This document shows positions 43,057-50,569 of a stretch of 64,000 bases of DNA, one piece after another; positions within the stretch are counted from its first letter, which is position 1, and each line of letters begins with the position of its first letter. The DNA lies in contig JBMYRC010000006.1 in NCBI GenBank assembly GCA_049601975.1, positions 1 to 64,000 on the forward strand, written 5' to 3'. The notes under the pieces were generated by a model. It saw nothing but the letters and a program-made list of their open reading frames with translations. It did not search any database and was not told the origin of the DNA. Source of the DNA: UBA6544 sp049601975. Its GTDB lineage: Bacteria > Pseudomonadota > Alphaproteobacteria > UBA8366. The translations under genes and the position numbers were made by a program.

Positions 43057-43692
43057 ATGATGGCAGAGCCGACACAGTTGGAAGTCTTCACTGACTACGT
43101 TTGACCGTGGTGTTATCTCAGTACCGGGCGTATTGAGAAATTGAATGAAAAATACAACATCGAGATGAAGTGGATTCACTTCCCCCTGCACCCTGACACA
43201 CCGCAGGAAGGCCGCGCGATGACCGATTTGTTCGCGGGACGAAGTGAAGCCGAGATGAAGGCCCGCCAAGATCAAATGAAGGGCTTGATGGAGCAAGAAG
43301 GCCTGCCGTATGGCGAGCGTACCCATACTTACAACAGCCGCCTTGCGCAGGAAATTGGTGCCTGGGCAGACACGCAAGAGGGTGGCGACATCATGCATGA
43401 CGCGCTTTACCGCGCCTATTTCGTCGACACCAAGAACATTGGCGATCCAGATGTTTTACTGGAAATCGTGGAAGCAAACGGGCTTTCGGTCGATGAGGCG
43501 CGCAAGGTACTTGAAGAGCGCACCTTCAAGGATGTCGTCGACGAGGATTGGAGCAAGTCGCACCAATACGGTGTCACAGGTGTGCCGACTTTTGTCGCCG
43601 CTGGGCACGGGGTCGTCGGCGCACAACCATATGACGCCCTTGAGCAGTTCTTGGAATCCGTCGGTGTAGAGGAACGCACCAACGGCGACTAA
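43057..43692 (+). CDS. DsbA/FrnE-like thioredoxin-fold protein, probable selenoprotein (TGA = Sec at codon 16)
   Basis: From ATG 43057 the frame reads MMAEPTQLEVFTDYV, TGA (43102-43104), PWCYLSTGRIEKL, and remains open to 43692 (211 residues with the TGA as a residue). FrnE/DsbA-2-type oxidoreductases have CPWCYLS here, so the TGA replaces the first active-site Cys. The cis-Pro loop is present (TGVPTFVAAGHGV), as is the helical insert. AAGG before ATG 43057 is a good ribosome-binding site, so translation starts upstream of the TGA. A hairpin at 43116-43138 fits a SECIS. An automatic caller would start at TTG 43141 and lose the active site. Alternative: a nonsense mutation, but no other lesion is seen. 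Neighbours: MaoC and TauD genes. Confidence 0.82.
43116..43138 (+). promoter_or_regulatory. Candidate bacterial SECIS hairpin
   Basis: TCTCAGTAC (43116-43124) pairs with GTATTGAGA (43130-43138): nine pairs, one of them G-U. The apical loop is CGGGC. The loop begins 20 bases after the TGA (43102-43104), within the range known for bacterial SECIS elements, and G is the second loop base. It lies inside the coding sequence, as required in bacteria. Confidence 0.7.
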
Positions 43693-43715
43693 AAGCGAAC
43701 GGGAGGAAATGTTCT

Positions 43716-44639
43716 ATGACGATTGAAATCAAACCGCTCACGATTCATACCGGCGCGGAAATCTCCGGTGTTGATCTAAATCAACCCATCTCCGACAGCG
43801 ATGCTACAGATATCTGGGATGCCTTTCTAAAATGGAAGGTCGTATTCTTCCGCGATCAACCGATGAGTCATGCGGATCAAGTCGCGTTCGGGCGTCGGTT
43901 CGGCGAATTGACCATCGGTCACGCGGTCTTCGGACATGTCGACGGCTATCCGGAAATATACTCCATCGCCAAGGACCGTTGGGACAATCGGTATAAACCG
44001 GCTCCGAAAAACATCCGTCCCTGGACAGGGTTTCACGCCGACATCACGGCGGCGGTCAATCCACCTGCGGTTTCCATTCTGCGAGGCGTCACCATTCCAC
44101 CCTATGGCGGCGACACGTTATGGGCCAACTTGGTCGTCGCCTATGACAGTCTGTCGGAGCCGATCCGTAACTTCGTCGACGGATTGCGGGGCCTGCATAA
44201 ATTCCAACCCCCAGGGGAAATCGACGTCACGGAAGAATACAAAGCGATGCAAGAACGTCGTCGCCTGACGACAGAGCATCCAATGGTCCGGGTGCATCCG
44301 GAAACCGGAGAGCGCGTTCTCTATATCAGCCCCAGTTTCTTGAAATCGATTGTCGGCATGGAGCCGCGCGAAAGCGAACTGATCCTAGAGATGCTCTGGG
44401 AGCACTCGGTTCGCCCCGAGTTTACCCTTCGTTATAAGTGGGAGCCGAATGACCTCGCTATGTGGGATAATCGCGCGGTCGTCCACTGCGCGCCCCGGGA
44501 CATTTACGAGACCGATTTCGACCGCCAGCTCTATCGCATCACCATGTTGGGCGATATCCCAGTGGGTGTAGACGGACGACAATCGGTTTCAATTTCGGGC
44601 GAGCCCATCACACCTATCGCCGCTGCCGCGGCAGAATAA
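43716..44639 (+). CDS. TauD/TfdA-family Fe(II)/2-oxoglutarate dioxygenase
   Basis: A 307-residue TauD-like dioxygenase: opening IHTGAEISGVDLNQPISDSD, KVVFFRDQPMSHADQVAFGR, first iron motif GFHADIT (about residue 108, His-x-Asp), GDTLWANLVVAYDSL, and the distal His in AVVHCAPRD (about 258) with an Arg that binds 2-oxoglutarate in IYETDFDRQLYRITMLGD. GGGAGG before the ATG. Oxidises or cleaves a small organic acid, often with sulfonate, ether or phenoxy groups. Operon with the selenoprotein gene (23 bases upstream). Confidence 0.92.
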   Translation: MTIEIKPLTIHTGAEISGVDLNQPISDSDATDIWDAFLKWKVVFFRDQPMSHADQVAFGRRFGELTIGHAVFGHVDGYPEIYSIAKDRWDNRYKPAPKNIRPWTGFHADITAAVNPPAVSILRGVTIPPYGGDTLWANLVVAYDSLSEPIRNFVDGLRGLHKFQPPGEIDVTEEYKAMQERRRLTTEHPMVRVHPETGERVLYISPSFLKSIVGMEPRESELILEMLWEHSVRPEFTLRYKWEPNDLAMWDNRAVVHCAPRDIYETDFDRQLYRITMLGDIPVGVDGRQSVSISGEPITPIAAAAAE

Positions 44640-44652
44640 ACAAAGGCAACAC

Positions 44653-45036
44653 ATGACAACGCAACGCCCGAACCTGTTCTTTCATCAAATCGACGCGGAA
44701 GGCGAGTTCGAGCCGCGCGGAGATGGCGCACCCGGAATCTCCGTCAAAATTCTATCCAACAGTTTGGATACGGATAAGAAGACCGGTAGCCGCACGAGAT
44801 TGGTCCGCCTTGCCCCCGGTACTAAAACACCGGAAGCGCACGCCCATCCTTATTGGGAAGAAATTTACATGCTGGAGGGTGAGATGATCACGCACGAAGG
44901 CACCGATGGCGAGAAAACCGTCGGCCCGAACTGCTATGCCGCCCGCAAACCCAGCTTCATGCACGGCCCAGTGCGCAGCGAGACCGGTTGCCTGATGATC
45001 GACTTCTGCTGGTACGATAGCGAGGACGCGGAATGA
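44653..45036 (+). CDS. Cupin-domain protein
   Basis: A 127-residue cupin with motif KTPEAHAHPYWEEIYMLEGE (His-x-His and Glu) at about 58-78 and a late GPNCYAARKPSFMHGPVR with the last His. Function unknown; may bind a metal and a small acid. 13 bases after the TauD gene; its TGA overlaps the next ATG (45033), so the three genes are coupled. Confidence 0.82.
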   Translation: MTTQRPNLFFHQIDAEGEFEPRGDGAPGISVKILSNSLDTDKKTGSRTRLVRLAPGTKTPEAHAHPYWEEIYMLEGEMITHEGTDGEKTVGPNCYAARKPSFMHGPVRSETGCLMIDFCWYDSEDAE

Positions 45037-45662
45037 ACGACATCTCACCACCCAACATGGTTTCCACGATCGCGGAACTCGAAGCCATTTACGGCGAGCC
45101 CTTGGCGCAATCTCTGGTCAAAGAGATCGATTACATCTCGGATCATTACCGCGCCTTCATCGAGAAGTCACCGTTCATGGTCCTGGCAAGCGTCGCCGAG
45201 GAAGGGCTCGATTGTTCGCCGCGCGGCGACCCTTCGGGATTTGTCCGTGTGATTGACGAGAAGACGGTGATGATCCCCGACCGGCGCGGCAACAACCGCA
45301 TCGACACGCTGCGCAATCTTGTGCGGGACCCGCGTGTCTCGTTGCTGTTCCTGGTGCCGGGTGTGGGTGAGACTCTGCGGATCAATGGCCGCGCCGACAT
45401 TTCCGTCGACCCGGACCTTTGTGCTTCCTTCGACATGAACGGCAAGACGCCCCGCAGCGTGATCGTGGTGACCGCCGAGCGGGTCTACTTCCAATGTCAA
45501 AAGGCCTTGGCCCGCTCACGACTTTGGGATCCAGAGGCCCGGATCGAGCGGAAGGAACTTCCATCTGCAGGCGATATCCTTCAAGGGTTAAGCAAGAATG
45601 ATTTCGACGGCGACGCCTATGACAAGAATTATCCCGAGCGTTTGAAGAAAACCATCTACTGA
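45033..45662 (+). CDS. Pyridoxamine 5'-phosphate oxidase-family flavoprotein (MSMEG_1061-like)
   Basis: A 209-residue split-barrel FMN protein: FMVLASVAEEGLDCSPRGDP and MIPDRRGNNRIDTLRNLVRD are the FMN-binding segments of the PNPOx-like family, and the C-terminal part ARSRLWDPEARIERKELPSA is typical of the MSMEG_1061-type subgroup. Not a PdxH: it lacks the RLxP end and the genome already has pdxH at 31303. Probably reduces or oxidises a small molecule, unknown here. Coupled to the upstream cupin gene. Confidence 0.85.
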   Translation: MNDISPPNMVSTIAELEAIYGEPLAQSLVKEIDYISDHYRAFIEKSPFMVLASVAEEGLDCSPRGDPSGFVRVIDEKTVMIPDRRGNNRIDTLRNLVRDPRVSLLFLVPGVGETLRINGRADISVDPDLCASFDMNGKTPRSVIVVTAERVYFQCQKALARSRLWDPEARIERKELPSAGDILQGLSKNDFDGDAYDKNYPERLKKTIY

Positions 45663-45678
45663 ACAAGGCGAAAGATAA

Positions 45679-46371
45679 ATGATCCACGATCCCCCTGCCC
45701 TGACAATCCATCGCGGGTTTAAACGACCGTCTCAGGCATTGCTCGATAAGTTCAAACGTGCGCAAACCTCTCATCTCTGTGACGCCATGAATGGCCGGGG
45801 TGCCCTCGACTATCGCATCAAGCCGCTCGATGAATCGCAATCGGTCTTTGTCGGCCCGGCAATTACCGCGCAATCAGCACCCGCCGATATCGCCGGTATG
45901 TTTGGTGGCGTACATGAAGCGCAGCCAGGTGACGTGCTTGTCGTCGCGAACGACGCCTTCTCAGGTACAGCGGTGGTCGGTGACCTCGCCATCGGCATGA
46001 TGAAAAACAAGGGTATCGTCGGCTTCGTCACAGATGGTCTCGCACGCGACAAAGCGGGCATACTCGAAGTAGGATTACCCTGTTTCTGCCAAGGTATTTC
46101 GCCGAACTCACCGGGACGCACGGGCCTTGGAATAGTTGGCGCACCGGTAACCTTGGGCGGCGTCCACGTTAATCCGGGCGACATCATCATCGGTGATCCA
46201 GACTCTGTCGTCGTCGTGCCCCAAGAAGAAGCCGAGGAAGTTGCGGTGCTACTCGCCGAAATTCAAGAAGCCGAGAAGACGGCCATCCAGCGCGTTGCAG
46301 ACGGCGCCACGATGCCCGCGAGCATGGACAGCATGATCGCCAACGCCCACATCATCGAGGACAATACCTGA
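45679..46371 (+). CDS. RraA-family protein (HMG/CHA aldolase-like)
   Basis: A 230-residue RraA-like protein. The family motif GDVLVVANDAFSGTAVVGDL (about 75-95) and the Arg-Asp pair in DGLARDKAGILEVGLP (about 115-130) that bind metal and substrate in 4-hydroxy-4-methyl-2-oxoglutarate / 4-carboxy-4-hydroxy-2-oxoadipate aldolases are present. With the hydratase that follows, a role as pyruvate-releasing aldolase in ring-fission product breakdown is plausible. Stop and next start share one base (TGATG). Confidence 0.87.
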   Translation: MIHDPPALTIHRGFKRPSQALLDKFKRAQTSHLCDAMNGRGALDYRIKPLDESQSVFVGPAITAQSAPADIAGMFGGVHEAQPGDVLVVANDAFSGTAVVGDLAIGMMKNKGIVGFVTDGLARDKAGILEVGLPCFCQGISPNSPGRTGLGIVGAPVTLGGVHVNPGDIIIGDPDSVVVVPQEEAEEVAVLLAEIQEAEKTAIQRVADGATMPASMDSMIANAHIIEDNT

Positions 46372-47144
46372 TGGCGGGTGCGGCCGATATGATCTGGCAG
46401 CTTTGGAACGCAGGCGAAGTCATCGATAGCCTACCGGAAGATTTGCGCCCCCACACCCGCGACGAAGGTTACGCGGTCCAGGCCGAGTTGGAAGCCTTGA
46501 GCAAGCGTCCTCTCGTCGGCTGGAAGATTGCGGCAACCAGTAAGGCAGGCCAACACCATATCGGTGTCAGCGGCCCCATTGCAGGCCGCCTATTAGCGCA
46601 GCGGGTATTCGATGACGGTGCGGAATTGGCCTTTGGTGCCAACCGAATGCGCGTCGCAGAGCCGGAATTCGCCTTTCGTTTCGGCCAAGCTCTCGGCCCG
46701 CGAGAAGATGCCTATCAAATCGACGAGGTCTTGGCGGCGGTCGATAGCCTACACCCTGCGATCGAAGTGCCGGATTCACGCTTTGATGATTTCGCCAGTG
46801 CGGGTGAAGCCCAGCTTATCGCGGACAATGCTTGTGCGCATGAATTCGTGCTCGGACCGCCGACAATCGCCAACTGGCGGGATATCGATCTCTCGAAACA
46901 CGAAGTAAGCGTGGAGGCGGTCGGCGGTGACCAATACACCGGCATCGGATCGAACGTCCTCGGCGACCCTCGCGTCGCCCTTTTATGGTTGGTCAACGAA
47001 GTCACCGGTCTTGGTCTCACTCTGGACGCCGGACACGTCGTAACCACCGGCACATGCGCGGAGCCGCTCGAGGTTGAGCCCGAAGATGAAATCATCATGA
47101 ATTTCGGCGACCTAGGTACTGTCGAATTGACTTTTACCGGATAG
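46371..47144 (+). CDS. 2-keto-4-pentenoate hydratase / decarboxylase family (MhpD-like)
   Basis: A 257-residue FAH-superfamily hydratase: RDEGYAVQAELEALSKRPLV GWKIAATSKAGQHHIGVSGP (about 30-65), AEPEFAFRFGQALGPRE (about 88, Glu metal ligands), and AALEV-like late TCAEPLEVEPEDEIIMNFGD. MhpD/DmpH/DmpE relatives hydrate 2-hydroxypenta-2,4-dienoate or decarboxylate 4-oxalocrotonate. Directly coupled to RraA (1-base overlap), which supports a meta-cleavage-like lower pathway. Last gene before the convergent monooxygenase. Confidence 0.87.
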   Translation: MAGAADMIWQLWNAGEVIDSLPEDLRPHTRDEGYAVQAELEALSKRPLVGWKIAATSKAGQHHIGVSGPIAGRLLAQRVFDDGAELAFGANRMRVAEPEFAFRFGQALGPREDAYQIDEVLAAVDSLHPAIEVPDSRFDDFASAGEAQLIADNACAHEFVLGPPTIANWRDIDLSKHEVSVEAVGGDQYTGIGSNVLGDPRVALLWLVNEVTGLGLTLDAGHVVTTGTCAEPLEVEPEDEIIMNFGDLGTVELTFTG

Positions 47145-47173
47145 ACGACACCCCAACTGTATTAAATGATTTT

Positions 47174-49096
47174 TTATCTGACGATATAATCGTCCGGGTC
47201 CGGCGTCTCGGTCATCGCCCAATAGTCGACCAGACGCCAAGGTGAGTTGGCGAAGACCCGGCCCTTACTGTTCTTGTACCAATTATTCACGCCCGTATGC
47301 GCCCAGACCATTTTCTCATGGGCGGCGTCGCAGCGCTCGTTGAAGGCGTCGTGGACGTCTTTGCGCACTTCCATCGTTCGGTGGTCACCCTCGATCAAAT
47401 CACGCAGGCACTTCATCGTATAGCGCACCTGACATTCGCCGTGAAACATGGCGCTGCCGCCATGGCCGAGATTGGTGTTCGGGCCGTATAAGATAAAGAG
47501 ATTCGGGAACTTCGGCACGGTAATGCCGAGATAGGCTTTCGGATCGTCTTCCCCCCAGATGTCACTCAGGTTTTCGCCATCACGCCCGACGATCTCAATC
47601 GGCCAGAGCATCCGGTTGGCATGAAACCCTGTCGCTAGAATGATGACGTCTACTTCATACCGCGTCCCGTCCGCCATGACGACAGCATCCGCTTCGATGT
47701 GGTCGATGGTATCGGTGACCAGATCGACATTGTCGCGCTTCAGCATTGGGAACCAATGATTGTCGACTAGCATCCGCTTGCCGTAAGGCGGATAGTTGGG
47801 CACCACCTTTGCCATCAATTCCGGATCGCCGTCCAATTCCCGCTCCATATGGCGGACCATATTGGCGCGGAACCGGTCGTTGGTCGCGTTGAGGGCGCGT
47901 TCGGGATGCGGCCAATCCGGGTCGACCTGTAATGCCCCATGGATACCGTCAGAGAAACCCCAGAAGAGCTGGAACCGGTACCACCGCGCATAATACGGCA
48001 AATGCTCCAGGATCCACTTCTTACCCGGGCTGACCAAGCGGTGATAGTTGGGATTGGCGATCACCCAGTGGGGCGAGCGCTGGAAAATAGTGAGCCGATC
48101 AACCGCACCGGCAATCGCAGGGCCGGTCTGCATGCCGCTGGCACCCGTGCCGATCATCGCCACCCGCTTGCCCGCAAGATCGACACTCTCATCCCACCCG
48201 GCGGTATGAAACGCGGGCCCCTCGAACGTATCGAGCCCGGGGATATCCGGAAGCTTTGGTCCGTTCAATTGTCCGACCGCGGTGATCACCGCATTCGCTC
48301 TTAAAGTCTCTTCCGCACCGTCCTTGCCGCTTATCGACACAACCCAGCTCGCCGATGCCTCGTCATAGCGGAGCGAGACAACTTCCGTCTCAAAGCGTAT
48401 ATCGCCGCGCAGGTCGTATTTGTCGGCGCAGTTCTCGAAATATCGGTGCAGTTCGTCGCGCTTCGAATAGAACTCAGTCCATTCGTGGCTCGGCTCAAAG
48501 GAATAGGAATAGAAATGGTTCGGGGTATCGACACCGCAGCCCGGATACCGGTTCTCGTACCAAGTCCCGCCGACCGCGTCGTTCTTCTCAATCACCGTGA
48601 AGGGAATACCAGCTTGCTGAAGTTTAATCGCCGACAGCAGCCCCGACATGCCCGCGCCCACGATAACGACATGAAAAGTGTCCAGACGCTCCTGCGGCGG
48701 ATCACGATGCCAAGAAACCCCTTTCGGGTCGGCATCATGCAGCGCCAACTCTTCCCGCATCATGGCGGCATAATCGTCGGAGACAGGCTCGCCCACGGCG
48801 ACACTCATCATCCGTTGCAGCGTGGCGTCATCCGGTGGCGGCGGCAGGTCACGCCTTTCCTCCGCATAAACGCGAACAGCCTCGATCAGACGGGTGCGAA
48901 TTTCTGCCTGCTTCGCCGCTGGCATCTTCACCGAGTAATCCCACGGTCCTTTGATATATCCCGCGATCTCATAGAGCAGAGATAAGTCCTCGGTCAACTG
49001 GACGAGTACCATGGCAACAGTGGCAATATCGCTTTCGGCGAGCGCGGATTCGAGCTTTTCCGAATCAGCGGTCAGGGATGTAAAATCATACGACAT
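47174..49096 (-). CDS. Baeyer-Villiger-type flavin monooxygenase
   Basis: A 640-residue FAD/NADPH monooxygenase with a 130-residue N-terminal extension. Motifs: VIVGAGMSGLLSAIKLQQAG (FAD, about 142-160), GGTWYENRYPGCGVDTPNHF, the BVMO-type fingerprint FEGPAFHTAGWDES (F-x-G-x3-H-x3-W-D), second Rossmann GTGASGMQTGPA, and ILATGFHANRMLW. Catalyses O2 insertion into ketones (ester formation) or heteroatom oxidation. Divergent from the TIM-barrel isomerase gene (71 bases); convergent with the hydratase operon. Confidence 0.93.
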   Translation of the reverse strand: MSYDFTSLTADSEKLESALAESDIATVAMVLVQLTEDLSLLYEIAGYIKGPWDYSVKMPAAKQAEIRTRLIEAVRVYAEERRDLPPPPDDATLQRMMSVAVGEPVSDDYAAMMREELALHDADPKGVSWHRDPPQERLDTFHVVIVGAGMSGLLSAIKLQQAGIPFTVIEKNDAVGGTWYENRYPGCGVDTPNHFYSYSFEPSHEWTEFYSKRDELHRYFENCADKYDLRGDIRFETEVVSLRYDEASASWVVSISGKDGAEETLRANAVITAVGQLNGPKLPDIPGLDTFEGPAFHTAGWDESVDLAGKRVAMIGTGASGMQTGPAIAGAVDRLTIFQRSPHWVIANPNYHRLVSPGKKWILEHLPYYARWYRFQLFWGFSDGIHGALQVDPDWPHPERALNATNDRFRANMVRHMERELDGDPELMAKVVPNYPPYGKRMLVDNHWFPMLKRDNVDLVTDTIDHIEADAVVMADGTRYEVDVIILATGFHANRMLWPIEIVGRDGENLSDIWGEDDPKAYLGITVPKFPNLFILYGPNTNLGHGGSAMFHGECQVRYTMKCLRDLIEGDHRTMEVRKDVHDAFNERCDAAHEKMVWAHTGVNNWYKNSKGRVFANSPWRLVDYWAMTETPDPDDYIVR

Positions 49097-49167
49097 GCGA
49101 AGTACTTTGGGGCAAATTCACCTGAAATCAATTTTCCAAATCGGTACGCGCATTTTAACGTATCGAT

Positions 49168-49992
49168 ATGAAACTCTCCCTCTCCTGTCGGATCGCCGAA
49201 TCTTCCAGCCGCAAGGATGTCGCCGCCCTTCCTATCGAGGAATTGGCGCCCCTAGCCGCCACTGCCGGATTTTCCGGCCTGTCGATGCGGGCGTCCGCCG
49301 TCTCTATCGACACATCGCCAGATCGAGTCTCCGCGATTCGCCAGTTACTGGATACGAACGGACTTGCCGCATCCATGGTCATGGGAAATGTCGCCCTCGC
49401 CGCGAACAACACCGAAGCGCCTGACTGTTTGCGCAACATCACACCACATCTCAATCTCGCGGAGTGCCTCGGTGCGAACCTCGTCCGAGTGATGATACAG
49501 CATGAAGATGATATTCCCCACGCCCAACGTTCCGCAGACGAAGCGAAAGAGCGTGGCATCTCGCTCTCGCAACAGACCCATTGGGGTACGCTTGCAGAGA
49601 CCATTGACGGTACGCTCAAACTCGTCGATCGGATGGCTCGGAGTAATTTCGGCATTACCTTTGAGCCCGCCAATCTCCTCGCGTGCGGCGAGAATTTCGG
49701 ACCTGACGCGGTTCGGCGATTGGCGCCACATTTGGTTAATTTCTACTTTCAAAATGTTCGCCTCGATCAGGCGGGCGCGCATACCTTCAAGTCACGCGCG
49801 TTAGGGCCGGTCTCGCTCTCTTATGTGGCGCTCGACGATCCGGGCGGTATCGAAATCGCGCCCCTCATCGCCACGTTGAAGGAATGCGGTTACGACGGCT
49901 GGGTCTCTGTCCACCAACCCTTACGGGAAGGCCAATCCGTCACCGATGCCATCGACGAGGCCTCGCGCGTCTTCTGCCCCCTCGTCTCCTAG
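49168..49992 (+). CDS. Sugar phosphate isomerase/epimerase-family TIM barrel
   Basis: A 274-residue xylose-isomerase-like TIM barrel: LSCRIAESSSRKDVAALPIEE opening, VRVMIQHEDDIPHAQR, WGTLAETIDGTLKLVDRMAR, FGITFEPANL, HLVNFYFQNVRLDQ, and GYDGWVSVHQPLRE, carrying metal-ligand positions typical of the family (Glu, His/Asp, Glu), of which the last Glu appears as His in VSVHQP. Possible function: isomerase or 3-dehydroshikimate dehydratase-like; not resolved. Short gap to the CMD gene. Confidence 0.8.
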   Translation: MKLSLSCRIAESSSRKDVAALPIEELAPLAATAGFSGLSMRASAVSIDTSPDRVSAIRQLLDTNGLAASMVMGNVALAANNTEAPDCLRNITPHLNLAECLGANLVRVMIQHEDDIPHAQRSADEAKERGISLSQQTHWGTLAETIDGTLKLVDRMARSNFGITFEPANLLACGENFGPDAVRRLAPHLVNFYFQNVRLDQAGAHTFKSRALGPVSLSYVALDDPGGIEIAPLIATLKECGYDGWVSVHQPLREGQSVTDAIDEASRVFCPLVS

Positions 49993-50067
49993 TCCTCCCT
50001 CCGCGTCAGCTTAAATCATCCTCTAACGGGGCAATCGCTCCGAGAAATCCAATGGAGGAAAAAGAAC

Positions 50068-50463
50068 GTGGCAAAAAGCGAAGCATACGAAAAAGGACAA
50101 CAAGTCCGGCGTGAAATGATGGGCGATGCGATGGTCGAGAAGCTCGCGACTACCGTCTATGCCGACCCGGTCATGGAAAAGTTCGGAGATTACGCGACGG
50201 AAGCTGTCTTCGGTCTTTTGTGGGGCCGCGAAGGGCTCGACCGAAAGACCCGCGCCCTGATCTGCGTGATCTCCGACACATGCCTGCATTGTTGGCCAGA
50301 ATTAGAGTTGCATATCCGGTTCGCTCGGAAAATGGGCTGGACCGAGGACGAGATCACCGAAGCATTGCTGCATGTCGGCGGCTATATTGGCGTGCCGACG
50401 ATACGCGAAGCAATGATCATTGCCGGTAAGGTGTTCAAGGAGCTAAAAGCGGAAGAAGGCTAG
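50068..50463 (+). CDS. Carboxymuconolactone decarboxylase-family protein with a CxxC motif
   Basis: A 131-residue all-helical CMD-family protein: VFGLLWGREGLDRKTRALICV, then ISDTCLHCWPELELHIRFAR, and MGWTEDEITEALLHVGGYIG. The family's usual helix E/H pair (ELELH) is present. Cys72-Leu-His-Cys75 is reminiscent of the AhpD-type CxxC peroxidatic pair, though AhpD has it in a different sequence setting. Thus it could be a decarboxylase/isomerase or a peroxidase-like protein. GTG 50068 follows TGGAGG. Confidence 0.85.
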   Translation: MAKSEAYEKGQQVRREMMGDAMVEKLATTVYADPVMEKFGDYATEAVFGLLWGREGLDRKTRALICVISDTCLHCWPELELHIRFARKMGWTEDEITEALLHVGGYIGVPTIREAMIIAGKVFKELKAEEG

Positions 50464-50477
50464 CGGGCGCTCCTCCC

Positions 50478-50547
50478 TTCGACAGGCTCAGGGTGAGGTT
50501 TCTAATTGGGATATAACCATTGAAAACCTCATGCTGAGCACGTCGAA
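50478..50547. repeat. Inverted repeat between convergent genes
   Basis: TTCGACAGGCTCAGGGTGAG (50478) and CTCATGCTGAGCACGTCGAA (50528) are imperfect reverse complements separated by about 30 bases, of the known CTTCGACAGGCTCAGG palindrome family. It stands between the CMD gene and the convergent hydrolase and probably terminates both. Confidence 0.75.
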
Positions 50548-50569
50548 AATCAGCAAACAATCCATACTT

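Noticed and set aside
43141..43692. Shorter DsbA-like gene starting at TTG 43141
   Set aside because: It would begin inside the thioredoxin fold without the first strand and active site, and it has no ribosome-binding site, while a good one precedes ATG 43057.
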